The notes beneath the pieces are model-generated. The model was not told the DNA's origin, made no database searches, and was given only the letters and a program-made list of their open reading frames with translations. Source: Bradyrhizobium jicamae (GTDB lineage Bacteria; Pseudomonadota; Alphaproteobacteria; Rhizobiales; Xanthobacteraceae). Taken from it: DNA of 64,000 bases. The stretch lies in contig NZ_JAFCJX010000031.1 of NCBI RefSeq assembly GCF_018130695.1, forward strand, positions 1-64,000. The letters are read 5' to 3'. Each line of letters starts with the position of its first letter. Within the stretch, counting starts at the first letter, position 1. Positions 36,190-45,480 of the stretch are shown here, in pieces. A program made the translations under genes and the position numbers.

Positions 36190-36387
36190 ATGTTGGACGA
36201 GCAATTCAGGAAACAGCGCGCCAGCCTGGTGCGCGAGCTGGCCGAACACGCCGATCCCTTTGTCAGGCAACGCCTGCTGGAGCTCGCGACCTCCTATGAA
36301 AAGGCCGAACGGCGCCCGACGCGCCTCGCCGCGACGCCGGCCGATCTCAAGCTCACCCGCCAGAGCGACGGGGCGTCCGAGCGCTAA
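36190..36387 (+). CDS. small helical protein, conserved-hypothetical type
   Basis: A 65-residue charged protein, mostly alpha-helical (MLDEQFRKQRASLVRELAEH, then VRQRLLELATSYEKAE). It contains no Cys and no membrane segment. ATG 36190 follows a CCGGGGG stretch about eight bases upstream. Small proteins of this kind (RxRLLELAxxYE) are frequent in Bradyrhizobium (from memory). The role is unknown. Confidence 0.6.
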   Translation: MLDEQFRKQRASLVRELAEHADPFVRQRLLELATSYEKAERRPTRLAATPADLKLTRQSDGASER

Positions 36388-36414
36388 AGCGAAGCGCGCT
36401 TTATGTCTTTGCCT

Positions 36415-36490
36415 GCGCATGATCTCCGCGCAAACGCCTCCGGCGTTTGTCGCGAGGGAAAACCGCCTCGCACTTTTCCGGATCATGCGC
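36415..36490. repeat. palindromic repeat, long variant of GAGCATGATC family
   Basis: GCGCATGATCTCCGCG ... TTTTCCGGATCATGCGC with an inner CAAACGCCTCCGGCGTTTG hairpin. The last base is two bases before the TfoX-like start codon, so the repeat forms that gene's 5' leader. Confidence 0.75.
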
Positions 36491-36491
36491 C

Positions 36492-36887
36492 ATGGTCGCC
36501 AGCGACAGCTTTGCCGAATTCCTGCGCGAGCAGCTCGCGCCGCTCGGCCATGTCACGCTGCGGCGGATGTTCGGCAAGACCGGCGTGTTCTGCGACGCGC
36601 TGATGCTCGGCATGGTCAGGGACAACACACTCTATCTCCGCGTCGATGACGACAACCGCGACGTCTTCAAGGAGGCGGAAGCCTATCCGCCGCTCAACTA
36701 CGCGAAGCAGGGCGGTACGATCGACCTCGCCTTCTGGCGCGTTCCGGAGCGGCTGTTCGACGAGCCCGACGAGTTCCTGATTTGGGCGCGCGCGGCGCTG
36801 GCGGCCGCCGGGCGCATCGCGGCCAAGCGCGCGCGAGCCGTGCCAGGCCCGCGACGACGGCGCATCGCAGCTCGTGACGTCGGCTGA
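36492..36887 (+). CDS. TfoX N-terminal-domain protein
   Basis: A 131-residue protein with a TfoX-N domain (about 5-105): FAEFLREQLAPLGHVTLRRM, FGKTGVFCDALMLGMV and LAFWRVPERLFDEPDEFL. The C-terminal TfoX domain of the competence regulator is absent, as in most alphaproteobacterial members. A basic tail (AAKRARAVPGPRRRRIAARD) ends the protein. The function is unknown in these organisms. The start at 36492 directly follows a palindromic repeat, and no clean Shine-Dalgarno is visible; the frame is open through the repeat to 36447, but that part is repeat sequence. Confidence 0.82.
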   Translation: MVASDSFAEFLREQLAPLGHVTLRRMFGKTGVFCDALMLGMVRDNTLYLRVDDDNRDVFKEAEAYPPLNYAKQGGTIDLAFWRVPERLFDEPDEFLIWARAALAAAGRIAAKRARAVPGPRRRRIAARDVG

Positions 36888-37003
36888 CGTGGCGACGAGC
36901 CGGTGCGCCTTATTTCAACGACGTGCTGATGGTGGCGGATTGCTCGAGAGCCTCGTGCCGACGCCTTTGACGGCGCTGATGAGAGCCATCGCGATAGCCG
37001 AGC

Positions 37004-38914
37004 CTACGCGGATCTTGCGGGCCACGCGATCACCTGGCCCGACGTCGCGAGCCGGTCTCGCCCGCTCTCCTTGGCGCAATACAGCGCGCGATCGGCAGCC
37101 GCCAGCAACAGCGCGGAATCGGCGACCACCTGTGTCGGCACGAGCGTTGCGGCACCAAGGCTCACAGTAACGATGCGCGACGGCGGATTGCCTGGATGCG
37201 GCATCGCCTGCGCATGCAGCGCCGTGCGTACCCGTTCGCCGACCTCGGCGCAGCCGGCGGCATCGGTGTTCGGCAGCAGCAACGCGAATTCCTCTCCGCC
37301 ATAGCGCGCCGCCATGTCCGCCGGACGGAGCGCCTGCGCGCCGAGCACAGTCGCCACCGTGCGCAGACAGAGGTCGCCGGCCTGATGGCCGTGGAGATCG
37401 TTGAACTTCTTGAAATGGTCGACGTCGATCAGGAGCAGCGAGAGCGGCGTGCCGTCGCGCCGGGCGCGCGCCCATTCATCCGCCAGCCGCTCGTCGAAAT
37501 GACGCCGGTTCGACAGGCCGGTCAGGCCGTCGGAAATCGCGAGCGCCGCGAGCTTGTCCTGGAGATCCTTCTGCTCGGTCATGTCGCGCGAGATCGCCAC
37601 GACGCCATCGATGGCGCCGGTATCGGACGCGTGCGTCACGTGCAACGCGCTCTCGATCCAGATCTCGCCCTTTTCGCGGTGGCGTGTGCGGTAGATGATC
37701 CTCGCTTCCTCGGTCTCGGCGGCTTTGAGCGAAGCAACCGTGCGTTCGACCCGCGGCCGGTCCTCATCATGGACGCCGGCCAGCGCAGGCGTGCCCAGGA
37801 GCTTGTCCGCGCTCCAGCCAACGACGCGGGCGCACGAGGGTGATACGTAAAGGATGATCCCCTCCAGGTCGATCCGTGTGACCATGTCGCTGGATTGCTC
37901 GGCCAGCAGTCGGAAATCGGCCTCCTTGGCGACCAGCGCCACCGCCATGCGCCTGCCTTGCAGCAGCTCGCGCACCAGATAGAAGCCGATCAGCGCGATC
38001 AGCAGCGTGAGCGCCCCGACCAGGATCGCCCGCGTCACCGCCTCGCGCCGCCAGTTCGCGAGCACCTCGTCGTACGCCCGCGTGGCGAGCACCATGATGG
38101 GATAGCGGCTGCTGCGCTGGTAGAAGCTCAGGCGCTGAACGCCGTCGATCGGCGACTTGAAATAGTAGACACTGGCGGCCGGCCGGCTGCCCAGCTCGCG
38201 CATCAACGGCGCTTTCGACATATCGCGCCCGGTATAGACACCATCCTTGTCGCGACTGCGCGCCAGCAGGATGCCGTTGGTGTTGAGCAGCGAAATCGTG
38301 CCATTCGCGCCGACGTCGAACTGCTCGTAGAAATTGATGAAATAGGAGACGTCGATGGTGGTCAGCGCGACGCCGGCGAAGCTGCCATCGGGATGATTGA
38401 AGCGCCGCGAGACGGTGACGATCCACTGGCCGCCGGAACGGCTTTTCACCGGGCGCCCGAAGAAGCTGCCGCGATCGGGCGACGCCTTGTGATGCTGAAA
38501 ATAGTCGCGATCACTGTTGTTGAGGCCGGCCAGATTGACCTGTTCCGTGGTCGCGAGCCAGCGGCCGGTGTCGTCGTAGACGAAGATGCCGCGAATGCGC
38601 TGTCGATTGAACCGGCGCTGCTGCAGAAAGGTCTGGACCCTGGCTATTGCCGCAGGCTCGGTGCCACCGGTCTCCAGCCGATCGACCATTCCGGTCAGGA
38701 TGGTGTCGGCGAGATCGAATGTATCGTCGGCGTGTTGCGTCAGCGAGCGCGCAAGGTTGGCCATATCGACCTCGGCCCTGCTGAGATCGACCCTGCGCGA
38801 TTCCCATTCGCGCCAACCGCCCATCGCCAGGACCGCCGCGCAGGCCAAAACGACAAATCCCGCGGCCCACAGCGGCAGGCGGGTCTTGCCCAGATCGCGA
38901 CGGCTGGCGTCCAT
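37004..38914 (-). CDS. Cache-PAS-GGDEF diguanylate cyclase
   Basis: A 636-residue membrane diguanylate cyclase. Transmembrane helices (about 14-32 and 293-314) flank a double-Cache sensor (about 38-285; NSDRDYFQHH and TTIDVSYF are typical). A PAS domain (about 340-460) is followed by a GGDEF domain (about 470-630). The catalytic motif RYGGEEF is canonical, and an inhibitory RPAD lies five residues before it, so it should make c-di-GMP with product inhibition. It has no EAL domain, unlike the other three GGDEF proteins in this window. The Cache domain probably binds a small extracellular ligand. It is a single-gene unit. Confidence 0.92.
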   Translation of the reverse strand: MDASRRDLGKTRLPLWAAGFVVLACAAVLAMGGWREWESRRVDLSRAEVDMANLARSLTQHADDTFDLADTILTGMVDRLETGGTEPAAIARVQTFLQQRRFNRQRIRGIFVYDDTGRWLATTEQVNLAGLNNSDRDYFQHHKASPDRGSFFGRPVKSRSGGQWIVTVSRRFNHPDGSFAGVALTTIDVSYFINFYEQFDVGANGTISLLNTNGILLARSRDKDGVYTGRDMSKAPLMRELGSRPAASVYYFKSPIDGVQRLSFYQRSSRYPIMVLATRAYDEVLANWRREAVTRAILVGALTLLIALIGFYLVRELLQGRRMAVALVAKEADFRLLAEQSSDMVTRIDLEGIILYVSPSCARVVGWSADKLLGTPALAGVHDEDRPRVERTVASLKAAETEEARIIYRTRHREKGEIWIESALHVTHASDTGAIDGVVAISRDMTEQKDLQDKLAALAISDGLTGLSNRRHFDERLADEWARARRDGTPLSLLLIDVDHFKKFNDLHGHQAGDLCLRTVATVLGAQALRPADMAARYGGEEFALLLPNTDAAGCAEVGERVRTALHAQAMPHPGNPPSRIVTVSLGAATLVPTQVVADSALLLAAADRALYCAKESGRDRLATSGQVIAWPARSA

Positions 38915-39120
38915 ATGACAATGCTCCGACCTGCGAGGCTTCGCATGGCGCGATTAACGTCATATTGCCGATCGCCGCCGCTCGGAGGCGCAGGCCGGGA
39001 AAGTACCGGAGCCGCGGTGGATTCATGCTGAATCCGGAGTAAACGACGCGCGACGCATTTGCTAAAAAAGCTGCCGAAACGGACGGCGCCGAACCACAAT
39101 TCAACGACTGCGAGAAAGCG

Positions 39121-40107
39121 CTAGTGCCACAAAAGACCGAGCCGGTAGGCCCAGTGATAGCCGAACTGCAAGGCGAGGTAAGGGGCGATGAAGCGGTTGA
39201 TGTCGAGATAGGTCGGTTCGAAGCCGAGCGCGCGCTTGCGCAGGCGCTCCATCTCCATCAACCCGACATCGCGATTCGCTGCGGTCTTCTGCGCGTCATG
39301 CACGCGGAAGCAGGCGAGGAAGCGCGGCAGCCGCACGAATTTGAAATTGGCCTCCTGCGCGCGCAGGATGAAGTCCCAGTCCATCGCATAGTCGAAGGAT
39401 TCGTCGATCGGTCCGACCGCGTCCCACACCCGCTTGCGCCAGAACATCGTCTCCTGCGGGATGTAATCGGCATATTGCAGGACCTTGTCGTGATAGGGCG
39501 GCAACACGGCGCGGCCCACCTCCATGCCGTTGAGATCGATGAAGATGCGGTGGCCGTAGACGACGTCGACGTCGGGATGATCGGCGAAATAATTCGCGAC
39601 ATAGGCGAGCGTGCCGGGCAGCAGCAAATCATCGCTGTTGAGATAGGCCATGATATCGGCGTCGAGGCCCTCGAAACCGAGATTGATCGCATTGGCCTGG
39701 CCGCGATCCGGCTGGCTGCGCCAGGCGATGCGATCGCCGCGTTTTTCCAGGAGCTCCCTGGTACCGTCGATCGAACCGCCGTCCTGCACGCGATAGGTCA
39801 GCTGCGGATAGTCCTGCGCCAGCACGCTGTCGATCGTCGCATCGAGATAATGCGCGTGGTTGTAGCTCGGCGTCACGATCGCGATCCGCGGCGCCTCCGA
39901 TGGCAGCGGCATCGGCGGGCCGAACGCGGCAAGATCGAGCGGGCGCGGCGCATGTTGCTGGAATTTCCACATCGGCGGCGTCATCAGCCAGTTGCGCAAT
40001 GAGATCCGCAACGGCGGCCGCTTCGGCCGCTTCTCGATACGCTCGATCTTGCTCGAGATCTCGTCGAGGCGACGAATCACCAGATCCTTGAATTCGTCGT
40101 CGAGCAC
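39121..40107 (-). CDS. family 2 glycosyltransferase
   Basis: A 328-residue GT2 enzyme with an N-terminal coiled helix (about 1-30) and a GT-A fold (about 72-300). IAIVTPSYNHAHYLDATIDS opens the nucleotide-binding half, followed by QDGGSIDGT and the metal-binding DxD-like AYLNSDD. Such enzymes transfer a sugar from a nucleotide-sugar to a saccharide or lipid. No transmembrane anchor is seen. It is divergent from the UbiA-type gene, with a 254-base gap. The sugar and acceptor cannot be inferred. Confidence 0.88.
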   Translation of the reverse strand: MLDDEFKDLVIRRLDEISSKIERIEKRPKRPPLRISLRNWLMTPPMWKFQQHAPRPLDLAAFGPPMPLPSEAPRIAIVTPSYNHAHYLDATIDSVLAQDYPQLTYRVQDGGSIDGTRELLEKRGDRIAWRSQPDRGQANAINLGFEGLDADIMAYLNSDDLLLPGTLAYVANYFADHPDVDVVYGHRIFIDLNGMEVGRAVLPPYHDKVLQYADYIPQETMFWRKRVWDAVGPIDESFDYAMDWDFILRAQEANFKFVRLPRFLACFRVHDAQKTAANRDVGLMEMERLRKRALGFEPTYLDINRFIAPYLALQFGYHWAYRLGLLWH

Positions 40108-40361
40108 TCAGCACTCCCTGCATCGAAAAGCAGCGTCATCCGCCCGCCAATGCGGGCCCGCGCAGCGAGACGGCCGCGAATCAGCGTCGCAAAAGATCGG
40201 GCCATCCCCTATAACGGGATCGTTCCGGGTCACTTTTAGTCGGGCATGGGGCTGCGCGAAAGAGGCTTTCTCCGGACCTTCAGCCTGCGAAATGGATTCC
40301 CGGCAACGATGATTTTTCCACTGACAACCGAGAGCCATTCCGCAAGCAGGTATGACCGGCG

Positions 40362-41396
40362 ATGAGCGGTGCCGCGATCCGACCCTTGCTGGCGATCCGC
40401 CCGCAGAACTGGTGGCGCGCCAAGATACCGCCGCTCCTGGCGATCGCCTATCTCGCCATCACCGGAGGCGACGCGCCCGCGCTGACATCGGCGGCACTGC
40501 TGGCGAGTTATCTCTGCGCAGTCTGCCTCGTGGCGGCGTTCGGCCATGTCATCAACGACACCTTCGATGTCGAAACCGATCTGCGCGCGGGCAAGCCGAA
40601 CCAGCTGACGGATACCAACTGGAGCACGCGCATCCTGCTCTGCTTGCTGTTCCTGCTCGCGAGCTACGTGCCGGCACTGACCGCGCATTACTCCGCGCTG
40701 GCACTGCTGTTGCTGACGCTCAATCTGTTGTGGCCGGCGATCTACTCCCTGCCCGGCATCCGCCTGAAGGAACGCGGCCTCGCCGGCCTTGCCTGCGACG
40801 CGCTGGGATCGCATGTCACGCCGACCCTGCTCGCGCTCGCCGTGTTCGGCACCGCGGCCGGCCACAGCGCGGCCTTTCCATTCGTCATCGCGCTGTGGGC
40901 CACGGTGCTCGGCATCAAGGGCATCCTGCATCACCAGATCGGCGACCGCGCCAATGATCTGCGCTCCGGCACGGTGACCTTCGCCACGCGCGCGCAACCC
41001 AACGCACTGATCCGGTTCCTCACCTTCTTCAACCTCTATATCGAGCTGCCGGTCAGCGCGGTGCTGGCGATCGTGACCTGGCGCTTCGCGCCGCTGATCG
41101 CGCTTGTCTTCGTCGTCTATTGCGCGATCGAGCTGATCAAATCATATCTCGGCTTCCGCTTCGCGCTGACGGCGGAGCCGTGGACTGTCCGCCGCAGCGT
41201 ACCCTTCGCCAATGAGACCTTCTACATATTCTGGCTCCCGATTGCAGCCGCGCTGCAACTGGCGATCCATGATCCCTTCTGGATCTGGCTTCCCATCGCG
41301 CATGTCGTGCTGTTCTATCCGACTGCCATCGAGTTGATCGCGGAGATCAGGGGCATGATCGTAACAGCGGAAAACCAGCGGCGGCTCGGGCGCTGA
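40362..41396 (+). CDS. UbiA-family prenyltransferase
   Basis: A 344-residue polytopic membrane protein (about 8-9 helices) of the UbiA superfamily. The two Asp-rich loops needed for the Mg-prenyl diphosphate complex are present: NDTFDVETDLRAGK (about 66-80) and DRANDLRSGT (about 195-205). UbiA enzymes join an isoprenoid chain to an aromatic or sugar-phosphate acceptor; which subgroup this belongs to is not clear. The methyltransferase gene starts 27 bases downstream, so the two are likely cotranscribed and may act on one lipid. Confidence 0.85.
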   Translation: MSGAAIRPLLAIRPQNWWRAKIPPLLAIAYLAITGGDAPALTSAALLASYLCAVCLVAAFGHVINDTFDVETDLRAGKPNQLTDTNWSTRILLCLLFLLASYVPALTAHYSALALLLLTLNLLWPAIYSLPGIRLKERGLAGLACDALGSHVTPTLLALAVFGTAAGHSAAFPFVIALWATVLGIKGILHHQIGDRANDLRSGTVTFATRAQPNALIRFLTFFNLYIELPVSAVLAIVTWRFAPLIALVFVVYCAIELIKSYLGFRFALTAEPWTVRRSVPFANETFYIFWLPIAAALQLAIHDPFWIWLPIAHVVLFYPTAIELIAEIRGMIVTAENQRRLGR

Positions 41397-41423
41397 ACAC
41401 TGCATGATGCGAAGGACAACAGG

Positions 41424-42140
41424 ATGAAGCCCGAGGAGATCACGGCCCTTTACGACCGCGACTATGCGGCCGCCTATGAGCGCGAGTTCCTGCTGGCGCC
41501 GCTGGTGCGTTCGGATACCGATGCCGAGGTCGAGTTGCTGCGAAATCTGCTGACGCCTGATACGACGTGGCTCGATGTCGCCTGCGGCACCGGCTATTTC
41601 CTGCGCCAGTTTCCGAACATCGAACGCACCGGCCTCGATCTGTCGCCGGCGATGCTGGAACGCGCGCGGGACGGCAATGACGGCGTCCCGCTGGTGCGGC
41701 GCGATTTCCGCGAGCCGTTTGCGGAATGGAATGACCGCTGGGGCGTGGTCTCCTGCATGTGGTACGCCTATGGTCTCGTCGATACGATCGAGGACATCGG
41801 CAAGCTGATCCAAAATCTCTGGGCGTGGACCGCGCCGTCAGGCACCTGCTTCGTGCCGCTCGCCGACCCCCGGCTGATCACCGGCACCAATCTGCCCTAT
41901 CAGGCGCCGACGCATAATGCCGGCAAGGTGATGATCACAGGCATCGTCTGGAGCTATATCGAGAACGACGGCGCCAAGGTGCATTCCCATATGCTGGCGC
42001 CGAACATCGAGTTCATGGTCGAGCAGTTCGAGACCTTCTTCGACAAGGTCGAGCTGGTCCGCTATCCCCCGGCGTTTCCGGGATGGGCCGGGCGTCCGGC
42101 TATTCTGGCTTCGGGTAAGCGGGCACAACCGAAACCCTGA
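41424..42140 (+). CDS. class I SAM-dependent methyltransferase
   Basis: A 238-residue methyltransferase. The SAM-binding motif I is WLDVACGTGYFLRQF (about 50-64), followed by the acidic RTGLDLSPAMLE and the motif IV-like region VVSCMWYAYGLVD. It closely follows the UbiA-type gene (27-base gap), suggesting that it methylates the prenylated product or its head group; this is inference from operon position. The substrate is unknown. Confidence 0.87.
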   Translation: MKPEEITALYDRDYAAAYEREFLLAPLVRSDTDAEVELLRNLLTPDTTWLDVACGTGYFLRQFPNIERTGLDLSPAMLERARDGNDGVPLVRRDFREPFAEWNDRWGVVSCMWYAYGLVDTIEDIGKLIQNLWAWTAPSGTCFVPLADPRLITGTNLPYQAPTHNAGKVMITGIVWSYIENDGAKVHSHMLAPNIEFMVEQFETFFDKVELVRYPPAFPGWAGRPAILASGKRAQPKP

Positions 42141-42299
42141 TCGCCGCGCGGACTTCGATACCGCGAAAGGATTTGGCGACGACATCGAGTTGACGCGGAT
42201 GCGCACCATCATGCAGGGCGCGTCGCATTGCGACTTCCGCTACCGGCGGATCAAGCCGGCCGATTGAGCGATCGCGAACCATGCTCTAGCTCTTTGTTT

Positions 42300-42347
42300 G
42301 AGCATGATCTTTTCGGAAAACCGCTTCACACTTTTCCGGATCATGCT
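42300..42347. repeat. palindromic repeat (GAGCATGATC family)
   Basis: Near-identical to 11536-11584, in the same orientation: GAGCATGATC...GGATCATGCT with an inner GGAAAA/TTTTCC. It lies in the 279-base gap between the methyltransferase and the GrlR-like gene, which shows no other feature. Confidence 0.85.
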
Positions 42348-42419
42348 TTAGCCCATTGCGGGCAACCGCGAGAGCGGCTGTAATGTGCTAGCCGCGGTGT
42401 AGCGGCAGTGGGTGGAACC

Positions 42420-42812
42420 GTGAGCATTGCCGAACGACCCGATCCCGCCGGTGCAAGCCAGGAATCGCGGGTGACGGATGGGCTCTACACGATCGCGATC
42501 GAGATGAGCGGCGCCAAGCGCGGCCACGCCACCGGCGTGTTGGTGCTCGAGGGCGGCCGCATCATGGGCGGCGATACCTTTTTCTACTACACCGGCTCCT
42601 ACACTTTCAGCCGTGGCAAGTGGCGCGGCGAGATGATCGTCAACCAGCACAAGGACGCGCCCGGCCTGAATCTGGTGTTCGGCAACCGCGAGGTATCCTG
42701 CGGCTTCACCGGCACCTATTCGGAGGGCGCGGCCGAGGTCGACGGCACCGCGCTGGTCGGCAATCTGAGTGTCCCTTTCCACGCCAGACTGACGCTGCGC
42801 GCGCCGCGCTGA
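42420..42812 (+). CDS. GrlR-like small protein
   Basis: A 130-residue protein that resembles the GrlR family, a lipocalin-like beta-barrel first known as a negative regulator of type III secretion in enteropathogens. Matching stretches are GLYTIAIEMSGAKRGHATGV, LVLEGGRIMGGDTFFYYTGS and a closing beta segment. Rhizobial members are common outside T3SS loci and have no proven role. The start is taken as GTG 42420 with GGTGGA in front; GTG 42408 is also in frame. It precedes the LuxR-type gene by 164 bases on the same strand. Confidence 0.7.
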   Translation: MSIAERPDPAGASQESRVTDGLYTIAIEMSGAKRGHATGVLVLEGGRIMGGDTFFYYTGSYTFSRGKWRGEMIVNQHKDAPGLNLVFGNREVSCGFTGTYSEGAAEVDGTALVGNLSVPFHARLTLRAPR

Positions 42813-42976
42813 CCGCGTCGCCGCAGGCGTTTCGCCCTGCGAAACGGCGGGATGTCGAGACTCTTTGGAACCACCCCCTGCTCTCACGATCGGACCCGAA
42901 ATTGCCATGCGGCTCGTGGAAGGATTCCGCCGCTCGCGGGTTATCCCCTTTAGCGTGCATATGTGCGGGATGGCCG

Positions 42977-44086
42977 ATGAAGAACGATCTGCAGGAGCAT
43001 CTGATCGATCTGGTCTATGAGGCCGCGGTTGTGCCGGAGTTCTGGCCGAAGGTGCTGCACCGCGTCTCCGACATCGCCGGCGCGCGCGGCGTGATCCTGC
43101 TGACCGCCGATCCGAAGGATGTGCGCTGGGTTGCCTCCCCCGACATCGTCGACGACATGACGGCCTATGCCGAAGGCAATTGGCACCAGCACAATGGCCG
43201 GCTGCCGCGGCTGCTCGCCGCCAAGCACGCGGGCTTCCTGCGCGAGATCGACCTGTTCACGCCGGAGGAGATTCCGCAGGACTACCAGATCCGCGAATTC
43301 TTCCGGCCGCGCGGGCTCGGCTGGGGCGCCGGCACCGCGATCCCGGTGCCGAGTGGCGATTTCCTGGTCTACAGCGTGGAGCGCGAATTCCATCTCGGCC
43401 CGATCGAGGACGACGCGCTGACGCAGCTCGATGCGCTGCGGCCGCATCTCGCCCGCGCTGCGCTGTTGTCGGCACGACTTGGACTCGAGCGCGCCCGCGC
43501 GGCGACGGAATCGCTGGCGCTGCTCGGCCTGCCCGCCGCAGTGCTCCGGCGCGGCGGCAAACTGATGACGGCCAATGCGCTGTTCGAGCGGCTGATGCCC
43601 GAGGTGATGCAGGACCGCACTGAACGCCTGACGCTGAGCGCTGCAACGGCCGATCCGCTGTTTGCGCAGGCCCTGTCGGCACTGCACAGCGGCCTGGTCA
43701 GCCTCGACGTCCGCTCGGTGCCCATTCCGGCCGAAGACGATCGGCCGCCGATGATCGTGCACCTGGTGCCGATCCACGGCGCCGCGCGCGACATCTTCGC
43801 CGACGCCGCCGCGATCGTGATGGTGACGCCGGTGGTGCCATCGGTGGTGCCGACGGCCGAAGTGCTGCAGGGCCTGTTCGACCTGACGCCGGCGGAAGCG
43901 CGCGTCGCGCGCGGCATCGGCGAAGGCCAGACCGTCGAGACGATCGCCGGCGCCTTCGGCACCTCGCGCGAAACCGTGCGGAACCAGCTCAAAGCCGTGC
44001 TCGCCAAGACCGGGCTGCGGCGACAGGTGGAACTGGCCGGCCTGCTCGCCGGCGTGAAACTGCCGACGCAGTCCGCGCCGAAGTGA
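42977..44086 (+). CDS. LuxR-type HTH regulator with unknown sensor domain (copy 1)
   Basis: A 369-residue regulator. A C-terminal LuxR/FixJ-type helix-turn-helix (about 300-360) reads FDLTPAEARVARGIGEGQT, then GTSRETVRNQLKAVLAKTGL. There is no receiver or autoinducer-binding motif. The N-terminal ~180 residues open HLIDLVYEAAVVPEFWPKVL, and the middle contains LPAAVLRRGGKLMTANA, a PAS-like segment. It is paralogous over its whole length to the next gene (44211-45305). Genes of this build are common in Bradyrhizobium (from memory). The frame is open far upstream, over the GrlR-like gene; Met 42977 begins the region shared with the paralogue. Confidence 0.83.
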   Translation: MKNDLQEHLIDLVYEAAVVPEFWPKVLHRVSDIAGARGVILLTADPKDVRWVASPDIVDDMTAYAEGNWHQHNGRLPRLLAAKHAGFLREIDLFTPEEIPQDYQIREFFRPRGLGWGAGTAIPVPSGDFLVYSVEREFHLGPIEDDALTQLDALRPHLARAALLSARLGLERARAATESLALLGLPAAVLRRGGKLMTANALFERLMPEVMQDRTERLTLSAATADPLFAQALSALHSGLVSLDVRSVPIPAEDDRPPMIVHLVPIHGAARDIFADAAAIVMVTPVVPSVVPTAEVLQGLFDLTPAEARVARGIGEGQTVETIAGAFGTSRETVRNQLKAVLAKTGLRRQVELAGLLAGVKLPTQSAPK

Positions 44087-44210
44087 ACTCCGACTGAGTT
44101 TCCACGCAACAATCCGGATTGACCGCGCTGCGGCACAATCCAATCATGCACGGCAAGCCGGCGCGCAAGACCGGAAAGGGGGGACGACGCGCGAAGGACA
44201 TGCGGTGCCG

Positions 44211-45305
44211 ATGAGCCTGTTGATCGACGACATCTACGAAGCCGCCATCGTGCCTGAGAAATGGCAGCTGGTACTGGACCGGCTGGCGCAGATGGCAGAC
44301 GCCGAAGGCACGCTGCTGTTCGCGGCAGGCCCCGGCGAGCCGCGCTGGCTGTCGTCGCAGCGCATCCATGACGCGATGGCGGAGTGGACCGAAAGCAAAT
44401 GGTATCTCGACAATCCGCGCGGGCAGCGGCTGGTGCCGCTCACCGAGCCGCGATTCCTGACCGACTTCGACGCGATGACGATGGAGGAGATCGACGCCTC
44501 CGCGTTCTACACCGATTGGCTGCGGCCGAACGGCCTTGGCTGGTGCGTCGGCACCGCGATCCGCTCACCGGCCGGCGACACGCTGGTGTTCTCGATCGAG
44601 AAGGCGCACGACAAGGGCCCCGTGCCGCGGGCGGTCGCCGAGCAACTCGATCCGCTTCGTCCGCATCTGGCGCGGGCATCGCTGCTCTCCGCCCGCCTCG
44701 GCCTCGATCGCGCCCGGGCCGCGGCCACCTCGCTCGGGTTGCTCGGTCTGCCGGCGGCTGTGCTTCGACGCGGCGGCCAGGTGATGGCAGCCAACGCGCA
44801 GCTCGAGCGGCTGATGCCTGATGTGATCCAGGATCGCCGCGACCGTGTCGCGCTGACTTCGGAGACGGCCGACGCGCTGCTCGCCCGGGCGCTGGCCGCG
44901 TTCGAGCACGGCCTGATCACGCCAGACGTTCGCTCGATCCCGGTCACGGCACAGCGGGATCATCCGCCGATGATCGTGCACCTGGTACCGATCCGCGGCG
45001 CCGCGCATGACGTGTTCGCCCAGGCCATCGCGATCCTGATCGTCACGCCGGTGGTGCAGGCGGAGGTGCCGACGCCGGAACTGCTGCAGGGCCTGTTCGA
45101 CCTGACACCGGCCGAAGCCCGCGTCGCGCGCGGCATCGGCGAGGGCCGGACCATCGAGACCATCGCCACTGCATTCGGCATCTCGCGCGAGACCGTCCGC
45201 AACCAGCTCAAGGCTGTCATGGCCAAGACCGGATTGCGCCGTCAGGTGGAACTTGCCGGCCTGCTCGCCGGCAACAAGCTGCCGCTCAATCCGGGGACGG
45301 AGTAG
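44211..45305 (+). CDS. LuxR-type HTH regulator with unknown sensor domain (copy 2)
   Basis: A 364-residue paralogue of the preceding gene. The C-terminal helix-turn-helix (FDLTPAEARVARGIGEGRT ... GISRETVRNQLKAVMAKTGL) differs from copy 1 at only a few positions. The N-terminal sensor half is more divergent: it opens LLIDDIYEAAIVPEKWQLVL and has GLGWCVGTAIRSPAGD where copy 1 has GLGWGAGTAIPVPSGD. This suggests tandem duplication followed by change in signal specificity with similar DNA targets. ATG 44211 is taken; a GTG two codons earlier is in frame. Confidence 0.83.
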   Translation: MSLLIDDIYEAAIVPEKWQLVLDRLAQMADAEGTLLFAAGPGEPRWLSSQRIHDAMAEWTESKWYLDNPRGQRLVPLTEPRFLTDFDAMTMEEIDASAFYTDWLRPNGLGWCVGTAIRSPAGDTLVFSIEKAHDKGPVPRAVAEQLDPLRPHLARASLLSARLGLDRARAAATSLGLLGLPAAVLRRGGQVMAANAQLERLMPDVIQDRRDRVALTSETADALLARALAAFEHGLITPDVRSIPVTAQRDHPPMIVHLVPIRGAAHDVFAQAIAILIVTPVVQAEVPTPELLQGLFDLTPAEARVARGIGEGRTIETIATAFGISRETVRNQLKAVMAKTGLRRQVELAGLLAGNKLPLNPGTE

Positions 45306-45315
45306 TTCCGCTCCA

Positions 45316-45456
45316 CCTCGCCCCGCTTGCGGGGAGAGGTCGGAATGCATCGCCAGATGCGTTCCGGGTGAGGGGGTACAGGTCTATCGATAGAGCGCAA
45401 CTCGTGGAAGCAGCCCCTCACCCCAACCCTCTCCCCGCAAGAGCGGGGCGAGGGGG
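45316..45456. repeat. C/G-run palindromic repeat pair
   Basis: Inverted C/G-run units (cctcgccccgcttgcgggga ... tccccgcaagagcggggcga) with an internal palindrome cgcatc...gatgcg-like segment. Same family as 340-505 and 4293-4417. It lies between convergent genes. Confidence 0.8.
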
Positions 45457-45480
45457 CGCGGCTCGTCCGTGGCCGATATC

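Noticed and set aside
42420..45305. Type III secretion locus suggested by the GrlR-like gene
   Set aside because: No secretion apparatus, chaperone or effector gene is present, and GrlR-like proteins are common elsewhere in rhizobia.
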